In this document: positions 46,979 to 60,857 of the stretch, in pieces
How positions within the stretch are numbered: the first letter of the stretch is position 1
How the letters are laid out: each line of letters begins with the position of its first letter
Notes under the pieces: model-generated
The model's input: only the letters and a program-made list of their open reading frames with translations
Told to the model about the DNA's origin: nothing
The model's database searches: none
Assembly: GCA_014526335.1 (NCBI GenBank)
Contig: JACTAT010000040.1
Span: 5,292,725 to 5,356,724 of the forward strand
Direction of reading: 5' to 3'
Source of the DNA: Chrysaora quinquecirrha
Lineage: Eukaryota > Cnidaria > Scyphozoa > Semaeostomeae > Pelagiidae
Length of the DNA stretch: 64,000 nt
Made by a program: the position numbers and the translations under genes

Positions 46979-47350
46979 TACACGTTTTTTTTTATAAGAA
47001 CAAAGTATATAAGAACATAAGGCTTCAGAGGCTGAAAAGTTAAGAACATGCTAAGAACATTGCAAGGCTTTATGAAGCTAGAAACAAATGAAAATTTACT
47101 TTCTTAAGTACGCTGTCCTGTTCTCAACTCTAGAAAACAGGTGAACTATCAATCACTGTGACTATATGTGAAATTTTTACATGCGCGTCCCTTTTCGTAG
47201 CAATAATCACCTAATTTTGAAAACAACAGCTTTTTAAAGAGCAAAAAAGTTAAGAACATGTTAAGAACATTTTGAGCCTTCTTATCGGAAAAATTAAGAA
47301 CATTGCATGGCTTTCTTCAATTTCAGTGTTCTTATAAAAAAAAACGTGTA
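46979..47350. mobile_element. MITE, AAGAACA subfamily, next to the NACHT exon
   Basis: 372 bp, ends TACACGTTTTTTTTTATAAG then AACA, TA at the edges; at least seven AAGAACA words and AGGCT boxes inside. It ends 46 bp before the NACHT exon acceptor. Confidence 0.85.
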
Positions 47351-47396
47351 GTTCCTAAAATTTCTTGGCTAAAGAAAGTCGGGATTTATTTTCTAG

Positions 47397-49448
47397 ATTT
47401 AATTAAAGATTACAGGAAAAGATGTATTCAAAAATTACACCAATGGCATGTTCCCATTCTTAAATCAAAGATGGAATCGGGTAAAATTGTTAGATCTTTT
47501 GATTATGAACTGCGTGATCGAACTGAGTATAATGTGGAGCTTGTTGTTGTAAATTCTATGTATGAAGAGCAAAGTATGGCAAAGGAGCTGTTTAACTATA
47601 GGAAGTTGGTTGGCTTAGCAGCAGGGAATAGAATCGAACTAAAGGATTTGATGTGTGATAATGGCCAAAGGTATTTTATTCGTGGTTTTGCTGGGGTAGG
47701 AAAGACAACGCTTGCTGAATGGATTAACTTTGCATGGGCTAATAATGATCTGTACAGTGATATATTTGACTTTGTGTTTCTGGTAAGATGTAGGGACTTG
47801 CGTTTATACAAGGGGAAGACAATCGATGAATTTTGGCATGATAATTTTGGCGTAAAGATTGAGGACGTGCGCGGTATAGGCAACAGAATCCTTTTGATTG
47901 TCGATGGTATAGACGAAATAGATGACTTCGGAAAACAGTTAAGTGAGGTAACAATTTTAAGAAATTTGCTTGATAAAGATTTTGACCCTCTTTTTGGTCA
48001 TTCTACAATCATAACTGGAAGACCACATAAACAAGAAGATCTGTTGAAACATCAAAATCTAACAGGAAAAGTACAAACATTGGAAATTTTTTGGCTTTCT
48101 GAAAAAGAAATTGAAGAGTTTGTTCGGAATTTTTCAAGTGGAAACCAAAACATTCAAAGAAAAATTTTGGATGCTCTTGAAAACGACCCAGGTCTGGACG
48201 TTTTAAGCACCATTCCACAATACCTACAGATCATTTGCTATGTATTAGCATTTAAAGGAAGAGGCATAGAGATAACCAGGTTGACCCCTCTCTACATATG
48301 GGTTGTCGTTTCTTTTTTAACACAGCACCTTGAAAAGTATTCAGAAAAAAACGGTATTCGATATCTTAAATGACGAAAGGGTGTCAACATGTATCAAACT
48401 GATTGCAGATGTGGCCTACAATCTCCTTCTAGAACATAAAATTGTCTTTAATAAAGACCAGTTCAGTGAAATCGATAATAAATTCAATAGTAACTCAAGA
48501 GAGAAGGAAGTACTTGAAATTTTCATAAACAAAAAAGAAACGGAATTTGGGTACGACTATGAATTCAAACATCTTACACTCCATGAGTTTTTTGCAGCAA
48601 TTCACTGCTTGCGTGCTAATATCGATATTGATGAGCTAATTGAGAAAGAATGGAATCAGGTGATTTTGTTTGTGGTTGGGTTTTTATCTGTTGCACGACA
48701 AAATCAGGATTCTGATATTTTTATTTCTTTTCTTTCGTCGTGCGTCGAATTTGATAAACCACCGGACAAGACATCTCTCATTTTAAAATTAGTTCTCAAG
48801 GATAGACCAATAGAGAAAGATAATTCTTTTGGGTTCCAGCTTATTTACGAAGCGTTTGAAGAGGACGAACAAATTGACGAACAATTTGTAAAACAATTTA
48901 TTTCAATACCCAAAGCGTTCCTTTTTATGCCGTTAACAATTCTAACTATTTTTCACCTGTTACATTTTATCCGCTTGGTGCGAAATTGTAAGTTGACCGA
49001 TCTGCTTGCTGATAGAGGAATTGCTATTGTAAGTTCGACTTTTTCCAGATCTGAGCAAGCAATGGATCTGCTATCTCATTTGCATTTATTTCGAAAGGTT
49101 GAATTGATTTCCATTGAGGGAATTACTACTGATCATATAAAATCTCTTAAGAGTGGAATAATAAAAGATGAATCAAAATTACTACATTTATGTTATTCGA
49201 ATATGCTTGAAAACACAAACATTGACAAGGATACATTTGATGCTTTGATTGGTTGCGTCCCATACATTAAATGTTGTCAATTCGATGAGTTAAACCGTGA
49301 ACAAAAATATAATCTAATTGAAGAAATCAAGAGCTGCAGAAAGGAATCAAAGGATCAAAGGAAATTTCGATTTGAACAATTGCTGTTGGGGTCCCAAAAG
49401 GAAAGTTATGAAATTTATGAATTGAATTCAGTCAAAACTTCTGATTGA
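47397..49448 (+). CDS. NACHT-domain NLR-like protein 1 (frameshifted)
   Basis: The exon opens after the acceptor TATTTTCTAG in phase 1. Numbering from the exon start: basic helical lead-in 1-60, Walker A GFAGVGKTT at 97, Walker B LLIVDGIDEID at about 166-176, sensor GRPH at about 209, a winged-helix-like IPQYLQIICY segment near 275, then FKHLTLHEFFAA (48563 onward), the usual end of the NACHT-associated helical domain. The frame shifts by one base in an A7 run at 48345-48351; the rest continues to 49448. This could be a real null, or a homopolymer sequencing error. No leucine-rich repeats are visible. NLR-type STAND ATPases oligomerise on ligand sensing; N-terminal domains decide the output. 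The exon is related to 57044 but diverged. Confidence 0.8.
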
Positions 49449-49584
49449 TTTTTACTTTGTCGTCATATTTACTTTTTATCACCTTTTATTTGCATTTTTT
49501 ATATGATTTACTACTTTTAATTTTAATACTACTAATTTATATTTAGATTTGCACAATTCTAATGATGAGACATTATTTGTCCTT

Positions 49585-49970
49585 GCACTCATTTTTATAA
49601 GAAACTTATAAGAACCTACATAAGCCGTTTTCGTGGAGATCAAGAAACTGTTTTTGAATGGATTAGAATAATGGCAGCCAGAACCTAAGAAATTTTATTC
49701 GTTTTGCAACTTCACAATTAAAATCCCTTTTCATCGGGGTTTCAAACATCTATTGACACTTCTTGTTACTGTATCCTTTATTTTCTCAAATCTTGTTACT
49801 CAAAACTAATACCTTAGGCTATACTTGAATCGTTTCAGTATAATTTAGAAAAGTCTGCTTAGAAATTTAAGAACCTCTTCAAGAAATGTCTACCATGATT
49901 TGAGTGCCTAAGCCAAAAAACTCCTACTATGATTTGTGGAAGAAAGTTTCTTATAAAAAATGATTGTTGC
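49585..49970. mobile_element. Diverged MITE of the ATAAGAA family
   Basis: Left end GCACTCATTTTTATAAGAAA and an inverse end with TTTCTTATAAAAAATGATTG near 49945-49965. The internal words are AAGAAAC/AAGAACC. Termini are eroded. Confidence 0.5.
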
Positions 49971-49999
49971 TCGCAATATGGGCATTTCTTATATATATT

Positions 50000-51095
50000 A
50001 GGATAAATCATCAATGATAAATTGTTTTAATTGTTTTAAAAGCCTTATATAGGTGTGCACATAACCCGTCTTAGATAACTTTACATATTCACTGTTTTCA
50101 CACTATAACACTTTTGAACCAAGTTTATTTATACCAAGTTGACCCAGATCAATTCGATTACTTTGGATGACAATCTTAAATAAGATATACAATCGATGAA
50201 AAATTGTTTTAAAAGTCTTATATAGGTGTGCACATAACCCGTCTTAGATTACTTTACATATTCACTGTTTTCAAACCAAAACACTTTTGAACCAAGTTTA
50301 TTTATACCAGGTTGACCCTGATCAATTCGATTACTTTGGATGACAATCTTAAATAAGATATGCAATCGATGAAAAATTGTTTTAAAAGTCTTATATAGGT
50401 GTGCACATAACCCGTCTTAGATTACTTTACATATTCACTGTTTTCACGCCACAAGACTTTAAAACCAAGTTTTTTTATACCAGATTGACCCAGATTGATT
50501 AGATTACTTTGGATGACAATCTTAAATAAGATATGCAATCGATGAAAAATTGTTTTAAAAGTCTTATATAGGTGTGCACATAACCCGTCTTAGATTACTT
50601 TACATATTCACTGTTTTCAAACCAAAACACTTTTGAACCAAGTTTATTTATACCAGGTTGACCCTGATCAATTCGATTACTTTGGATGACAATCTTAAAT
50701 AAGATATGCAATCGATGAAAAATTGTTTTAAAAGTCTTATATAGGTGTGCACATAACCCGTCTTAGATTACTTTACATATTCACTGTTTTCACGCCACAA
50801 GACTTTAAAACCAAGTTTTTTTATACCAGATTGACCCAGATTGATTAGATTACTTTGGATTATTTTGATTAATCAATCTTCATCAATTCATCAGTTTGAT
50901 AAGAGCGATTGACCAATCAACACGCAAGGAGATGGTGATGATGGAGGCTGGACATAGCTGAAACAGAAGAAGTCAAACGGGAGGCGAGCCCTTGGCTGTA
51001 TGACTTGGAGAGTTACTAAGCGATTTTTATGTAAAGTAATCTAAGACGGGTTATGTGCACACCGACACAAGACTAAAACAATTTGTCATTGAATG
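50000..51095. repeat. About 180-bp tandem repeat with inverted end
   Basis: Five units, 50010-50870, with GGTGTGCACATAACCCGTCT and TACTTTGGATGACAATCTTA. After 160 bp of unique DNA, 51030-51095 returns the first part of the unit in inverse orientation. The block thus looks like an element with tandemly amplified left arm. Confidence 0.85.
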
Positions 51096-51329
51096 TATCT
51101 CTACTGATCATGCAGTCCTGGTTCGATTTCTCTTTATTGTCATGGGTTATGCCACTTGTTGAAAAACCTATATCGTAGTGTTTGTTATTCATGACAAATA
51201 GTTATTAAACTACTATGGTTTAAAACTGGTTTAACTTACTTTTTAATTTAGCGTACTATAATCTTCACACCGCAATGTCTAAAGACTACTGAATACTAGG
51301 ACGTTTTGTCATGTGGCGAAATATTGTTC

Positions 51330-51960
51330 GAAAATCAGAGTTCGATAAGCATTGTTTTTGAAAAGCTTTCAAAAACAATTTATGCTTTTCACACTCCAAA
51401 CCGTTGACCTGCAATGTTTTTGAAATGAGCAATGTTTTGACTAGCAATGTTTGACGAGAAATGGTTTGTTTTTTGACGTTTGTGCCACGGTGCGAAACAA
51501 TGTTTGAAAATCAAATCCGCTTAGCAATATTTTTGAAAACGTTCAAAAACATTTTAAACTTGTCACACTCCAAAAATAATTGACGAGCAATGTTTTTTTT
51601 GATCTTTTTGCTACGACAAGAAACGTTGTTTGAAAATCAGAGTTCACTTAGCAATATTTTTGAAAACGTTCAAAAACATTTTAAACGTGTCACACTCCAA
51701 AAATAATTGACGAGCAATGTTTTTTTTTGATGTTTTTGCTACGACACGAAACGTTGTTTGAAAATCAGAGTTCACTTAGCAATATTTTTTAAAACTTACA
51801 AAAACATTTTATTTATGTCACACTCCAAAAATAATTGACGAGCAATGTTTTTTTTGATCTTTTTGCTACGACAAGAAACGTTGTTTGAAAATCAGAGTTC
51901 ACTTAGCAATATTTTTGAAAACGTTCAAATACATTTTAAACGTGTCAAACTTGCCACACT
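51330..51960. repeat. About 131-bp tandem repeat
   Basis: About five units with GTCACACTCCAAAAATAATT, GACGAGCAATGTTTTTTTTG and GAAAATCAGAGTTCACTTAG. Scattered GCAATGTTTGACAAGCAATG units continue to about 52790. No gene. Confidence 0.85.
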
Positions 51961-52857
51961 CCAGTGTTAAAAGAGCTATTGTTTTGCGCCATGCCAAAAC
52001 AGCAAAACACTTTGCCTAATGACTGAATTTCATACTTCGGCAAGCAGTGTTTTATAAACGAAATTTGAATATTCAGCCAATTCCAACAGTAACTACATCT
52101 TATTTTAATACCACCAATTCGATTTTGTACTTTTTTATTCGATTTTATAATTTTGTGTGATATTAAGTACTTTATGTATATTTCGTATTTTAATATACTA
52201 TTAACAGTACAAAACGTTTTGTATAATACAAGGTATTTTATCCTTTTTTCAATAAAGCGGGCCAGCAATGTTTGCCAAGTCTTTTTGCGCGTTTTTTTAC
52301 CCCACCTAAGATTTCAATCAGCATTTAACCGTATTTACTGCACAGCGAGACCCGAGGGCTTTTTTAAATCTTGTTTTATTTTATTCCAGTACTTAATTTT
52401 GTCTGTTAACCTCGAATTGATCATATGTGTGTTTGTTCTTTTTCGATATTCTATTAGAAAATGTTTCATCATTAATGTTTTATCGTCTGACAAGAAGTGT
52501 AAGGCCCTGACTCAGCTATTAAACATGGCTGGTCAAACATTTGAGATTTGCTTTATCAGCAATGTTTGAATGACCATTTGGCCACTTCACAAAATATTGT
52601 TCGTTCGTCAATCCGAATTTACATAGCAATTTCAAAAACATCATCATTGTCAAACCCAGAACAACGATGTTTGACAAGCAATGTTTGACAAGCAATGTCT
52701 GCGACAGATCAATACTGTCAGCATTGTGTCTCAGGAAAGAAAATCTCAAATGTTTGACAAACAATCTTTGATTGACCTAACAAGCATTGTTGATCGTTTG
52801 TTGGCCACTGCACAAAAGTTTTCCAGTCAAACAAAACATTCAAACAAACGCGGCTAA

Positions 52858-53623
<766 letters not shown>

Positions 53624-53626
53624 TAA

Positions 53627-54615
53627 GTGCTGCCAAAGATTCCAAAGATTCCACCTGATGTTTGAAGTGACCTGTTTTCCTATTGCAAAACCAAATGGAA
53701 CGAAGATTCTAAGAGGCACGAGCGAATAGAACTAAAAAATGTGGCTATGTACAATAATCATAATAAAAATAACATAAACTATAACAAGGCTAACGGGTTT
53801 CCAGTGAGATCCGGAATTACCGTGTAAGCGATCTTTTACGACACACAGCGATAACTGAAATACAAACTAAATGTTACAGAATATATCAGAACTCACGCGG
53901 AAAAATGAATTAAAACTAACAAAGAATAACAGGAAAGGCGTTCCTTAAGATGTACGTAAAAAGACGAATGTATGTTACAAAAACAACTACGTAATCATCG
54001 ATCGACCAAAAGTAATAAAAGTAAATACTGAAAGATACGAAAGAGAGGCTATTACGTTTAGAGGAAGTGTACAGTAGGCTGAAGCTAAGAGGCTAACAAG
54101 CGAAAAGGTGAAGAATTAAATTTGTTTCCAGAAAAAAAATACGGTAGAGAATGAATGAAATAAGGTGCTATTGTGACAGTTGTGTAAAAGTGAGATCTTT
54201 ACTGAAGAGAATAGGTCCGACCATATCTGTTTAAAACTGCGTGTTTGATTTTCTTTGGTTTTTATCTCGATTAATTGACATTTGTTTTCAACTAGATTTT
54301 TGAAAAGTGAAAGTGCTGTTTTCTGTTATCTTTGCACATCTGAGTGAGCAACTCAGCTAATAGGCATGGGGGGAGCCAATATTTGCCGGCTTGTGTGGCC
54401 TAACCAAGCCAACAATCTGAAATGTCAATTTTCGATCCCTGAAATACTTTACTGAACATACACAGCAAGCACAACAGGGTAGCGAAAATTTGCCAACATT
54501 TTGCTCAACATGAATTTTATGCAATAATAGCTGAAATTGTGGTTACGATTTGTTTTGAATTTGACACCTTTGTCCCATAAAGATTATTTATAGTTTTTTA
54601 TGTTGTGTACCGCAG
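53627..54615. other. Intron-like sequence, no gene seen
   Basis: AT-rich without visible repeats until the acceptor of the next small exon. Confidence 0.4.
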
Positions 54616-54672
54616 GTGATTCTGAAAGTAACGATGAAGATGCAAGAAATAACACTGGACAGCATGGAGAAG
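54616..54672 (+). CDS. Phase-1 linker exon upstream of the second NACHT exon
   Basis: 57 bp between ACCGCAG and GGTAAATC, phase 1 at both ends, reading GDSESNDEDARNNTGQHGE. The opening GDS and acidic composition match the exon at 40540 and the GDDDADDG region just after residue 179 of the 4TM protein. Confidence 0.45.
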
Positions 54673-55885
54673 GTAAATCATATAATGACAACCTCCTTTC
54701 ACTTTTATGTATCCATGTACACTTACGCTCGATTAGTATTGCACCACCTTTCTCAAAATGGCGGCTAGCTGTGGCTCTCGGCCTAAAGCAAGCTATTTTC
54801 ATAACAAAGACAACAGGGCTCAGGAGCCTCATGACTAACGATTTTGGCGGGAGATTTTCGCCATATTACTGGCTTTCCTTTAGAATTAAAAGCAACGAAC
54901 AGTTAAAATGTTTTGACAGCGAAATTCATTCTGAAGTTGGAGCAGTGCCTTCAAAAGATTTAGGAAAAATCTCTTTCAGCTAGTGTCAAATTCAATGATA
55001 AATTGATGGGTTAACTTGCAGAAATTGACTTATTGACTTATTGAAATAAACATTAAACCATAGTATTTATTAATTTTCATATTCATTTGAGCTTTGACAA
55101 AACTTTCTAAATGGCAGTTTGCATGTCAAGTTTTTCTTTGGGCTTGAATTTTGGGTCATTCTTTTTTTTCTGGGGTTGGAATTTTGGGTTATCCTTTTTT
55201 TCTGTGGTTGAAATTTTGAGTCATTCTATTTTTTGGGTAGTTGAGATTTTGTCTCCAACGAGCAAAGAAATGCTTGTGTGCCCCCTCCCCTTGGTGATAA
55301 TTCTGCTTTTTGATGTAAAGTTGTTATTATCTCCGTTTAGAGGCTTTTCAATTTGTGGGCTTGGAATTTTGGTCATTCTATTTTTTTGGGGTTGGAATTT
55401 CGGGTCATTCTATTTTTTGGGGTAGGAATTTTGGGTCATTCTTTTTTTCTGGGGTTGGAATTTTTGGTCATTCTTTTTTTTCTAGGGTTGAAATTTGAGT
55501 CATTCTATTTTTTTGGGTGGTTGAGATTTTGTCTCCGACGAGCATCCCTGTCAAAGAAATGCTTGTGTGCATCCCCCCTTTAGTGATAATTCTGCTTCTT
55601 AATGTGAAGTTGTTATTATCACCGTTTAGAGGCTTTTTAAATTTACATAACTTATTATAATTTAAAAACTCAAAAACATAATTTAATATAGAATCTAGTA
55701 TAATATAATAATATAATATAATAATATGTTATAGAATCAAAGATCTCCATGTTTGTGAAAAAATTTACATTACTCACACATTCTTCAAGACACCACTTTT
55801 ATCACAAATTTACGGCTTGGAACACAGGTCTATTTTCTTTGTCTCCTCTCAACTCAACACAACAATATGGAATCAAGTAACTCCC
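54673..55885. repeat. Intron with tandem duplication of a GGGTCATTCT tract
   Basis: 55120-55340 and 55360-55640 are related tandem copies, each with TTTTTTCTGGGGTTGGAATT units and a shared GTTGTTATTATC-CCGTTTAGAGGC end. A third, partial copy of that end lies at 56360-56420. No gene. Confidence 0.7.
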
Positions 55886-56297
55886 CAACCTCGTCCCCAG
55901 GGTGAATAGGCCTCTACGTGAAACTCCGCTGTCCATATTCGACCCTGGTATCGGCCTTGTCTATTCGAAATTTGATTGGCTGTTCAAACAATAGAAATTT
56001 TGAGTGACGTCACAGTTTCTTCAAAATTTCACACCAAAATAGGCCGAAAACTATGTGAAAAACACGTATAAAAGCCGAAAAATGATGCTACATGAGATAT
56101 TGTATCTTGCCTCACAGTTATCGATGAAGCTCTTTGCATTTCCTTTCTGAGAACATCTGCTTTCGGAATCTACATCTTGTTTTGATGCCTAGGCCAAATT
56201 TGCCAGTATTTTGGCAGATTTGGCCGGTACCAGGGCCAAAATCGATTTGACGGTTGAGATTCGAGGAAACTCGATTTGGGGCCTGGGGACGAGGTTG
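55886..56297. mobile_element. MITE with CAACCTCGTCCCCAGG ends and 9-bp duplication
   Basis: 412 bp; ends CAACCTCGTCCCCAGG and inverse. GTAACTCCC at 55877-55885 is repeated at 56298-56306. A neighbouring uninserted copy of the target (ATCAAGTAACTCCCTGTTTG, about 56446) shows the empty site. Confidence 0.8.
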
Positions 56298-56306
56298 GTA
56301 ACTCCC

Positions 56307-57043
56307 TGTTTGTGATAAAATTTGTTACTATTCATTCAAGGACGCTGTGATAATAAATGCGAAGTTGTTATTATCACCGTATAGAGGCTTTAAAAATTTA
56401 CATAACTTTTTATAATGTAAATTCTAGGTAAGTCTGTTAATATGGAATCAAGTAACTCCCTGTTTGTGAAAAAAATGCATGTTACTCATTTATTCAAGGA
56501 CGCTGTAGTGAGTTTTCTTCTAGAAGAAGTAGTCATCTTAATGCTGGTGCCAAACCTGCATTAAAGCTAATTAAGTGAAGCAAAATCGCTAAGAACAATT
56601 TGGCAATTAATAATTCTAGTTTTTGGGATTTTTGATTTTCTCTCTGCACGTTTACGGGTTTTTCCAAAATTTTGTCCGGGTTTTCTGGTGTTTCTCAATT
56701 TTCCTCCGGATTTTCGGGCTTTGATACCCCCCAAAGCCCCCTTCATTTTTACTGCAAGCTATGAATCTACTTATCCACACATTTATCTCTGCTACTTTTT
56801 AATTTAGCAGTTTTGTTTTAAGTTGTTTTCTAAAGATTTGATGTTTTTAAGACATCCCACCCCACCCCAGGTTTTTTATGTTACTTAATTTCAGAAGTGG
56901 TTTTACAGGTCAATAACAGTAGTATTGATTAATATTAATTTCAAATTAGAATGTGAACATGCGAAGGGTTTCTCTAAAATCTTCTTCTGGAAAAACAGGT
57001 GTTTTGGTGACGATCTATAAATGATCTGTTTGATTTTTCTTAG
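56307..57043. other. Intron-like sequence, no gene seen
   Basis: Partial copies of the flanking tandem duplication up to about 56520, then AT-rich DNA ending in the pyrimidine-rich acceptor TTTTTCTTAG at 57034-57043. Confidence 0.45.
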
Positions 57044-58677
57044 GTAAATTGAAAGACAAGTATATATCAAAGTGTGACAAACATCAAATTAATTATGTTG
57101 ATGGACGAAGCATCAAACTTGCGTTGAAGAACGTTGATGAATTTGCTGTCAAGTTAAAAATTGCCGGTAAAACGTATTGCGGTAACTCATTTCGTGGTGA
57201 AATGGCAAGACATGTGGAGAGACTGCAAGATCAGAGTGAAATTATCAATTTACCTGACCTATTGTACAATGATCACCGCATTATGTTTATTCAGGGGGTT
57301 GCCGGAAGTGGCAAGACTGTTTTCGCGAAGCAACTTGCACTTAAATGGACAATGGCAACTGACAAGGATGAGATCCGAAAGAAATACAAGCATCTTATTT
57401 ATTTTGAATGCAGAGATTTCAATCGTTATCTGAAAAATGATAATATCGATGATGTCATTGACAGCTTCCTTAGGGAAGAATTCTTTGGTATAAATATCGA
57501 GGATGGGGAAGATTCATTACTTCTAATCGATGGCTTAGACGAGATGGCGAGTCAAAAGACAGGTCCCAATTCAGCGAAGTCTATTATTGAAAAATTTATC
57601 TCAAAATTTCCAAAGTCTAAATTGATAATACTCGGCAGGCCGCATGTCCAAAACACTTTTGAAGGCCTAGACTGCAAAGTATTTGAAATTCTAGGACTTT
57701 CTACTGTTGAAATCGAAAATTATGTCAAAAGGTTTGCGAAATTTGTCAGTCAGGTCGAAAATCCTAAACAGCTGATAGAGAAGACGATGAAGAATTCGGA
57801 AAATATTTCTGCCATCACAACCGTTCCGCAGTTTCTTAATACATTATGTTGTGTGGCGATTTTAACAAATGGACAGAGAATATCTACCGCTACGGAGCTC
57901 TATACATGGACTCTCTATTTGTTTATAACTCAGCATTTGCATGTAAAGGACCCTGGAGGAAAGAGCGGTTTTGTGTCAGATATATTCTCAAGATATATTC
58001 CACTTGTCAAATCCCTCAGTGCCATTGCATTTGAATTGTACATCAACAATGACATTATATTTGAGAAGAAAAAGTTTGAACACGTTTTCGAAGAGATTAA
58101 AGGATCTGATGCCCAGCAGAAAGAATTTTTTGAAAGTCTATTTTGCGATGTCAGTGATAATTTTGGAGAGCGACGACAATTCAAACATTTGACCATAATG
58201 GAATTTATCGCCTCAATTTATTTCTTCTTCGCAGAAGACAGAGACCGAGTGATTGAGCAATTTTTAGACAAGAAGGCGTATGAATGCATTTCATTTATTT
58301 GTTGCTTTGAGGGACGGAAACTAGTGAAAAATGTTTCTCGTGAAGATATTTCTTGGGCTGTTGTTAATGCGTTAGATGGAGAAGGCAGGGAAGTAGAGTC
58401 GCCAGTTATTACCAAAGTTTTAAGACATTTAAATAGTGTAATCACCATGTCTAAAGTTGAAAAGATGTTAAGATTTTTATGCGACACTCTCAAACCAATT
58501 GATGAAATTAAAGATAAAACGTTATTAACGGAAATGCTTGAAAAAATAACACCGCGTGAGAGGATTACTATGAACATAAATGAAATCGACCAAATGAATA
58601 TTTTCAACGTTATTCAAACGGCAAAAAATAATGGCATAAATGATGATGAATTGAAAAAGTTTTTAAAGGCATTGAAT
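57044..58677 (+). CDS. NACHT-domain NLR-like protein 2 (3' part in assembly gap)
   Basis: The phase-1 exon opens after TTTTTCTTAG and stays open for 544 codons to the N run. Numbering from the exon start: Walker A GVAGSGKT at 85, Walker B LLLIDGLDEM at about 158-168, sensor LGRPH at about 197, VPQFLNTLCC near 262, FKHLTIMEFIAS near 380. Downstream is a helical region without leucine-rich repeats up to the gap. The layout is the same as the exon at 47397, so the two derive from one duplication, but this one has no frameshift. The frame drawn across the gap to a stop at 59196 cannot be trusted. Likely a cytosolic or membrane-linked STAND immune sensor. Confidence 0.88.
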
Positions 58678-59177
58678 NNNNNNNNNNNNNNNNNNNNNNN
58701 NNNNNNNNNNNNNNNNNNNNNNNNNNNNNNNNNNNNNNNNNNNNNNNNNNNNNNNNNNNNNNNNNNNNNNNNNNNNNNNNNNNNNNNNNNNNNNNNNNNN
58801 NNNNNNNNNNNNNNNNNNNNNNNNNNNNNNNNNNNNNNNNNNNNNNNNNNNNNNNNNNNNNNNNNNNNNNNNNNNNNNNNNNNNNNNNNNNNNNNNNNNN
58901 NNNNNNNNNNNNNNNNNNNNNNNNNNNNNNNNNNNNNNNNNNNNNNNNNNNNNNNNNNNNNNNNNNNNNNNNNNNNNNNNNNNNNNNNNNNNNNNNNNNN
59001 NNNNNNNNNNNNNNNNNNNNNNNNNNNNNNNNNNNNNNNNNNNNNNNNNNNNNNNNNNNNNNNNNNNNNNNNNNNNNNNNNNNNNNNNNNNNNNNNNNNN
59101 NNNNNNNNNNNNNNNNNNNNNNNNNNNNNNNNNNNNNNNNNNNNNNNNNNNNNNNNNNNNNNNNNNNNNNNNNNNNN
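58678..59177. other. Assembly gap (500 N)
   Basis: Exactly 500 Ns, a size conventionally used for gaps of unknown length; it removes the 3' part of NACHT gene 2. Confidence 1.
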
Positions 59178-60600
59178 AGAGCAGCTTGCAATTTAAGTCT
59201 TATTCTATTCCACTGGGCCTGAGCTTTTCTATTCTGTTTTGTTGCGAAACTTCAGATACCATGCGGTAGGCTAGGCCCAGCCTTGGTTTGGTATGACCCA
59301 TAAATCTTCCGCATCTTATTTGGCTTCTTTTTTGCTAATCTGATGAAATGGCAAGTACAAATCAATGGGATGACGTTATCAATTTTGCTGCATTCTTTTA
59401 TTTTAATTATTAATCCAAGACAAAAATAAAATGTTTTTAATCAAGAGAGATCATGTCAGACTTTCCCTCTTAATAACAGAGATACAACTTACACACTTCA
59501 TTTGTAAGAAAACTCTTAAAAATATTAATCCAAGACATTTTTCTAAAAATCAAGAAACTCTTCTTGAGCTAGCAGGTAAACTACAATCAAAGAAGCTGTC
59601 TGTGTTTTAAGTACCTATCAAACTTTTTATTGATTTTCAAACATAAAAACAAATTATAGATGTTTGATTTTCTTCATTTCCACTTTGACTCAAAAAAGAT
59701 ACATTAAGCCCATTAGGCACTCCTCAATGAGGTAAATTTAAAATGTTTGATTTTTGACAAGTTAAGAAACTATGCAAGGACATTTTACAACACAAAAAGT
59801 GCCATAATGTAAGTAGCCCTACTGTTGTTGATGACCAAAATATTCTTAGGATCTTAATTACTGGGGAGTTGGAATAGGCAGGGGGACTGGAACTGCATGC
59901 AGGATCTAATTGCTGGGGTTCAAAATATGTATTTTGTGAGGGTCAGGATTTGTTTGACAAATTTTTTCATCAAACTACTGACATGCTGTCCAGACCCCAA
60001 TTAATCTCAAATTGTAGGGATAAGAATGATCATTACTTCAGCTACTGACACACTCTGCAATAATATACCTGGTACAACTGTAGGTCAATCCAAGCAGAAC
60101 CTTCAAGTCAGAAAAGTATTAGTCTAGTAAAGTTGAATAACTTTTTTGATATCAGCTATTTTAAAAACATGAATCTGAAATTCTATTATTGCCCTATCCC
60201 ATACCCACAAGCACTGGTTAAAAGTCTCTTCCTTAGCAGGGAAGTACCAACATGCACATCTAGGTACTGTACAGTACATTGCATCCTCTCTTTTGATCTG
60301 GATATATGTCAACAATTATCAATTCTTTAATTCTAATAGGAGTTTCATCTTAACACACAAGATTGGCAATGGACTTAATCCAGCTTTGCCCACACATCAC
60401 AGCACAAGCACACCAGCTCCAGCTCAGCTGCACAACACAACAAAGGGCTAGAGACTAGATTCAGGCTAGCTGCGAAAAACTAGGCCTCCTGCAGCCTCAT
60501 CATCGATAAAAAATCCATAAATCTTCCTCAAATATGTGAAAAACTCCCGAGCAACTAAAAAACTATTTAAAAGAAAGCTGCTGATTTTCGTTCAAAAACT
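59178..60600. other. No gene seen
   Basis: AT-rich. A 14-bp palindrome GTACTGTACAGTAC lies near 60265. No supported exon. Confidence 0.4.
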
Positions 60601-60857
60601 CCACTAATTCCATTTCGACAAGCAGAAGCATTGGGTTTGACGAAACACCTTTCGGTCCCCTGTGAAAAACCGACAGCAACAACAGTTGGCCTGCCCGACC
60701 TAGTGCGCATGCGAGATTACCGTGTAGTGCCAGGCCTCTTTCAGCACGGTCAAGACACAGGCTCGTTCATCTCTCGAACAAGAGAAGCCTCCTTTCATAC
60801 AGCCACAGTCTTCTCATTTTGCCACCCCCGTCTTTTGGAACCAAAGCTCACTTTCCA

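Noticed and set aside
55110..55583. Phe/Gly/Trp-rich frames
   Set aside because: Translation of GGGTCATTCTTTTTTT tandem units in an intron.
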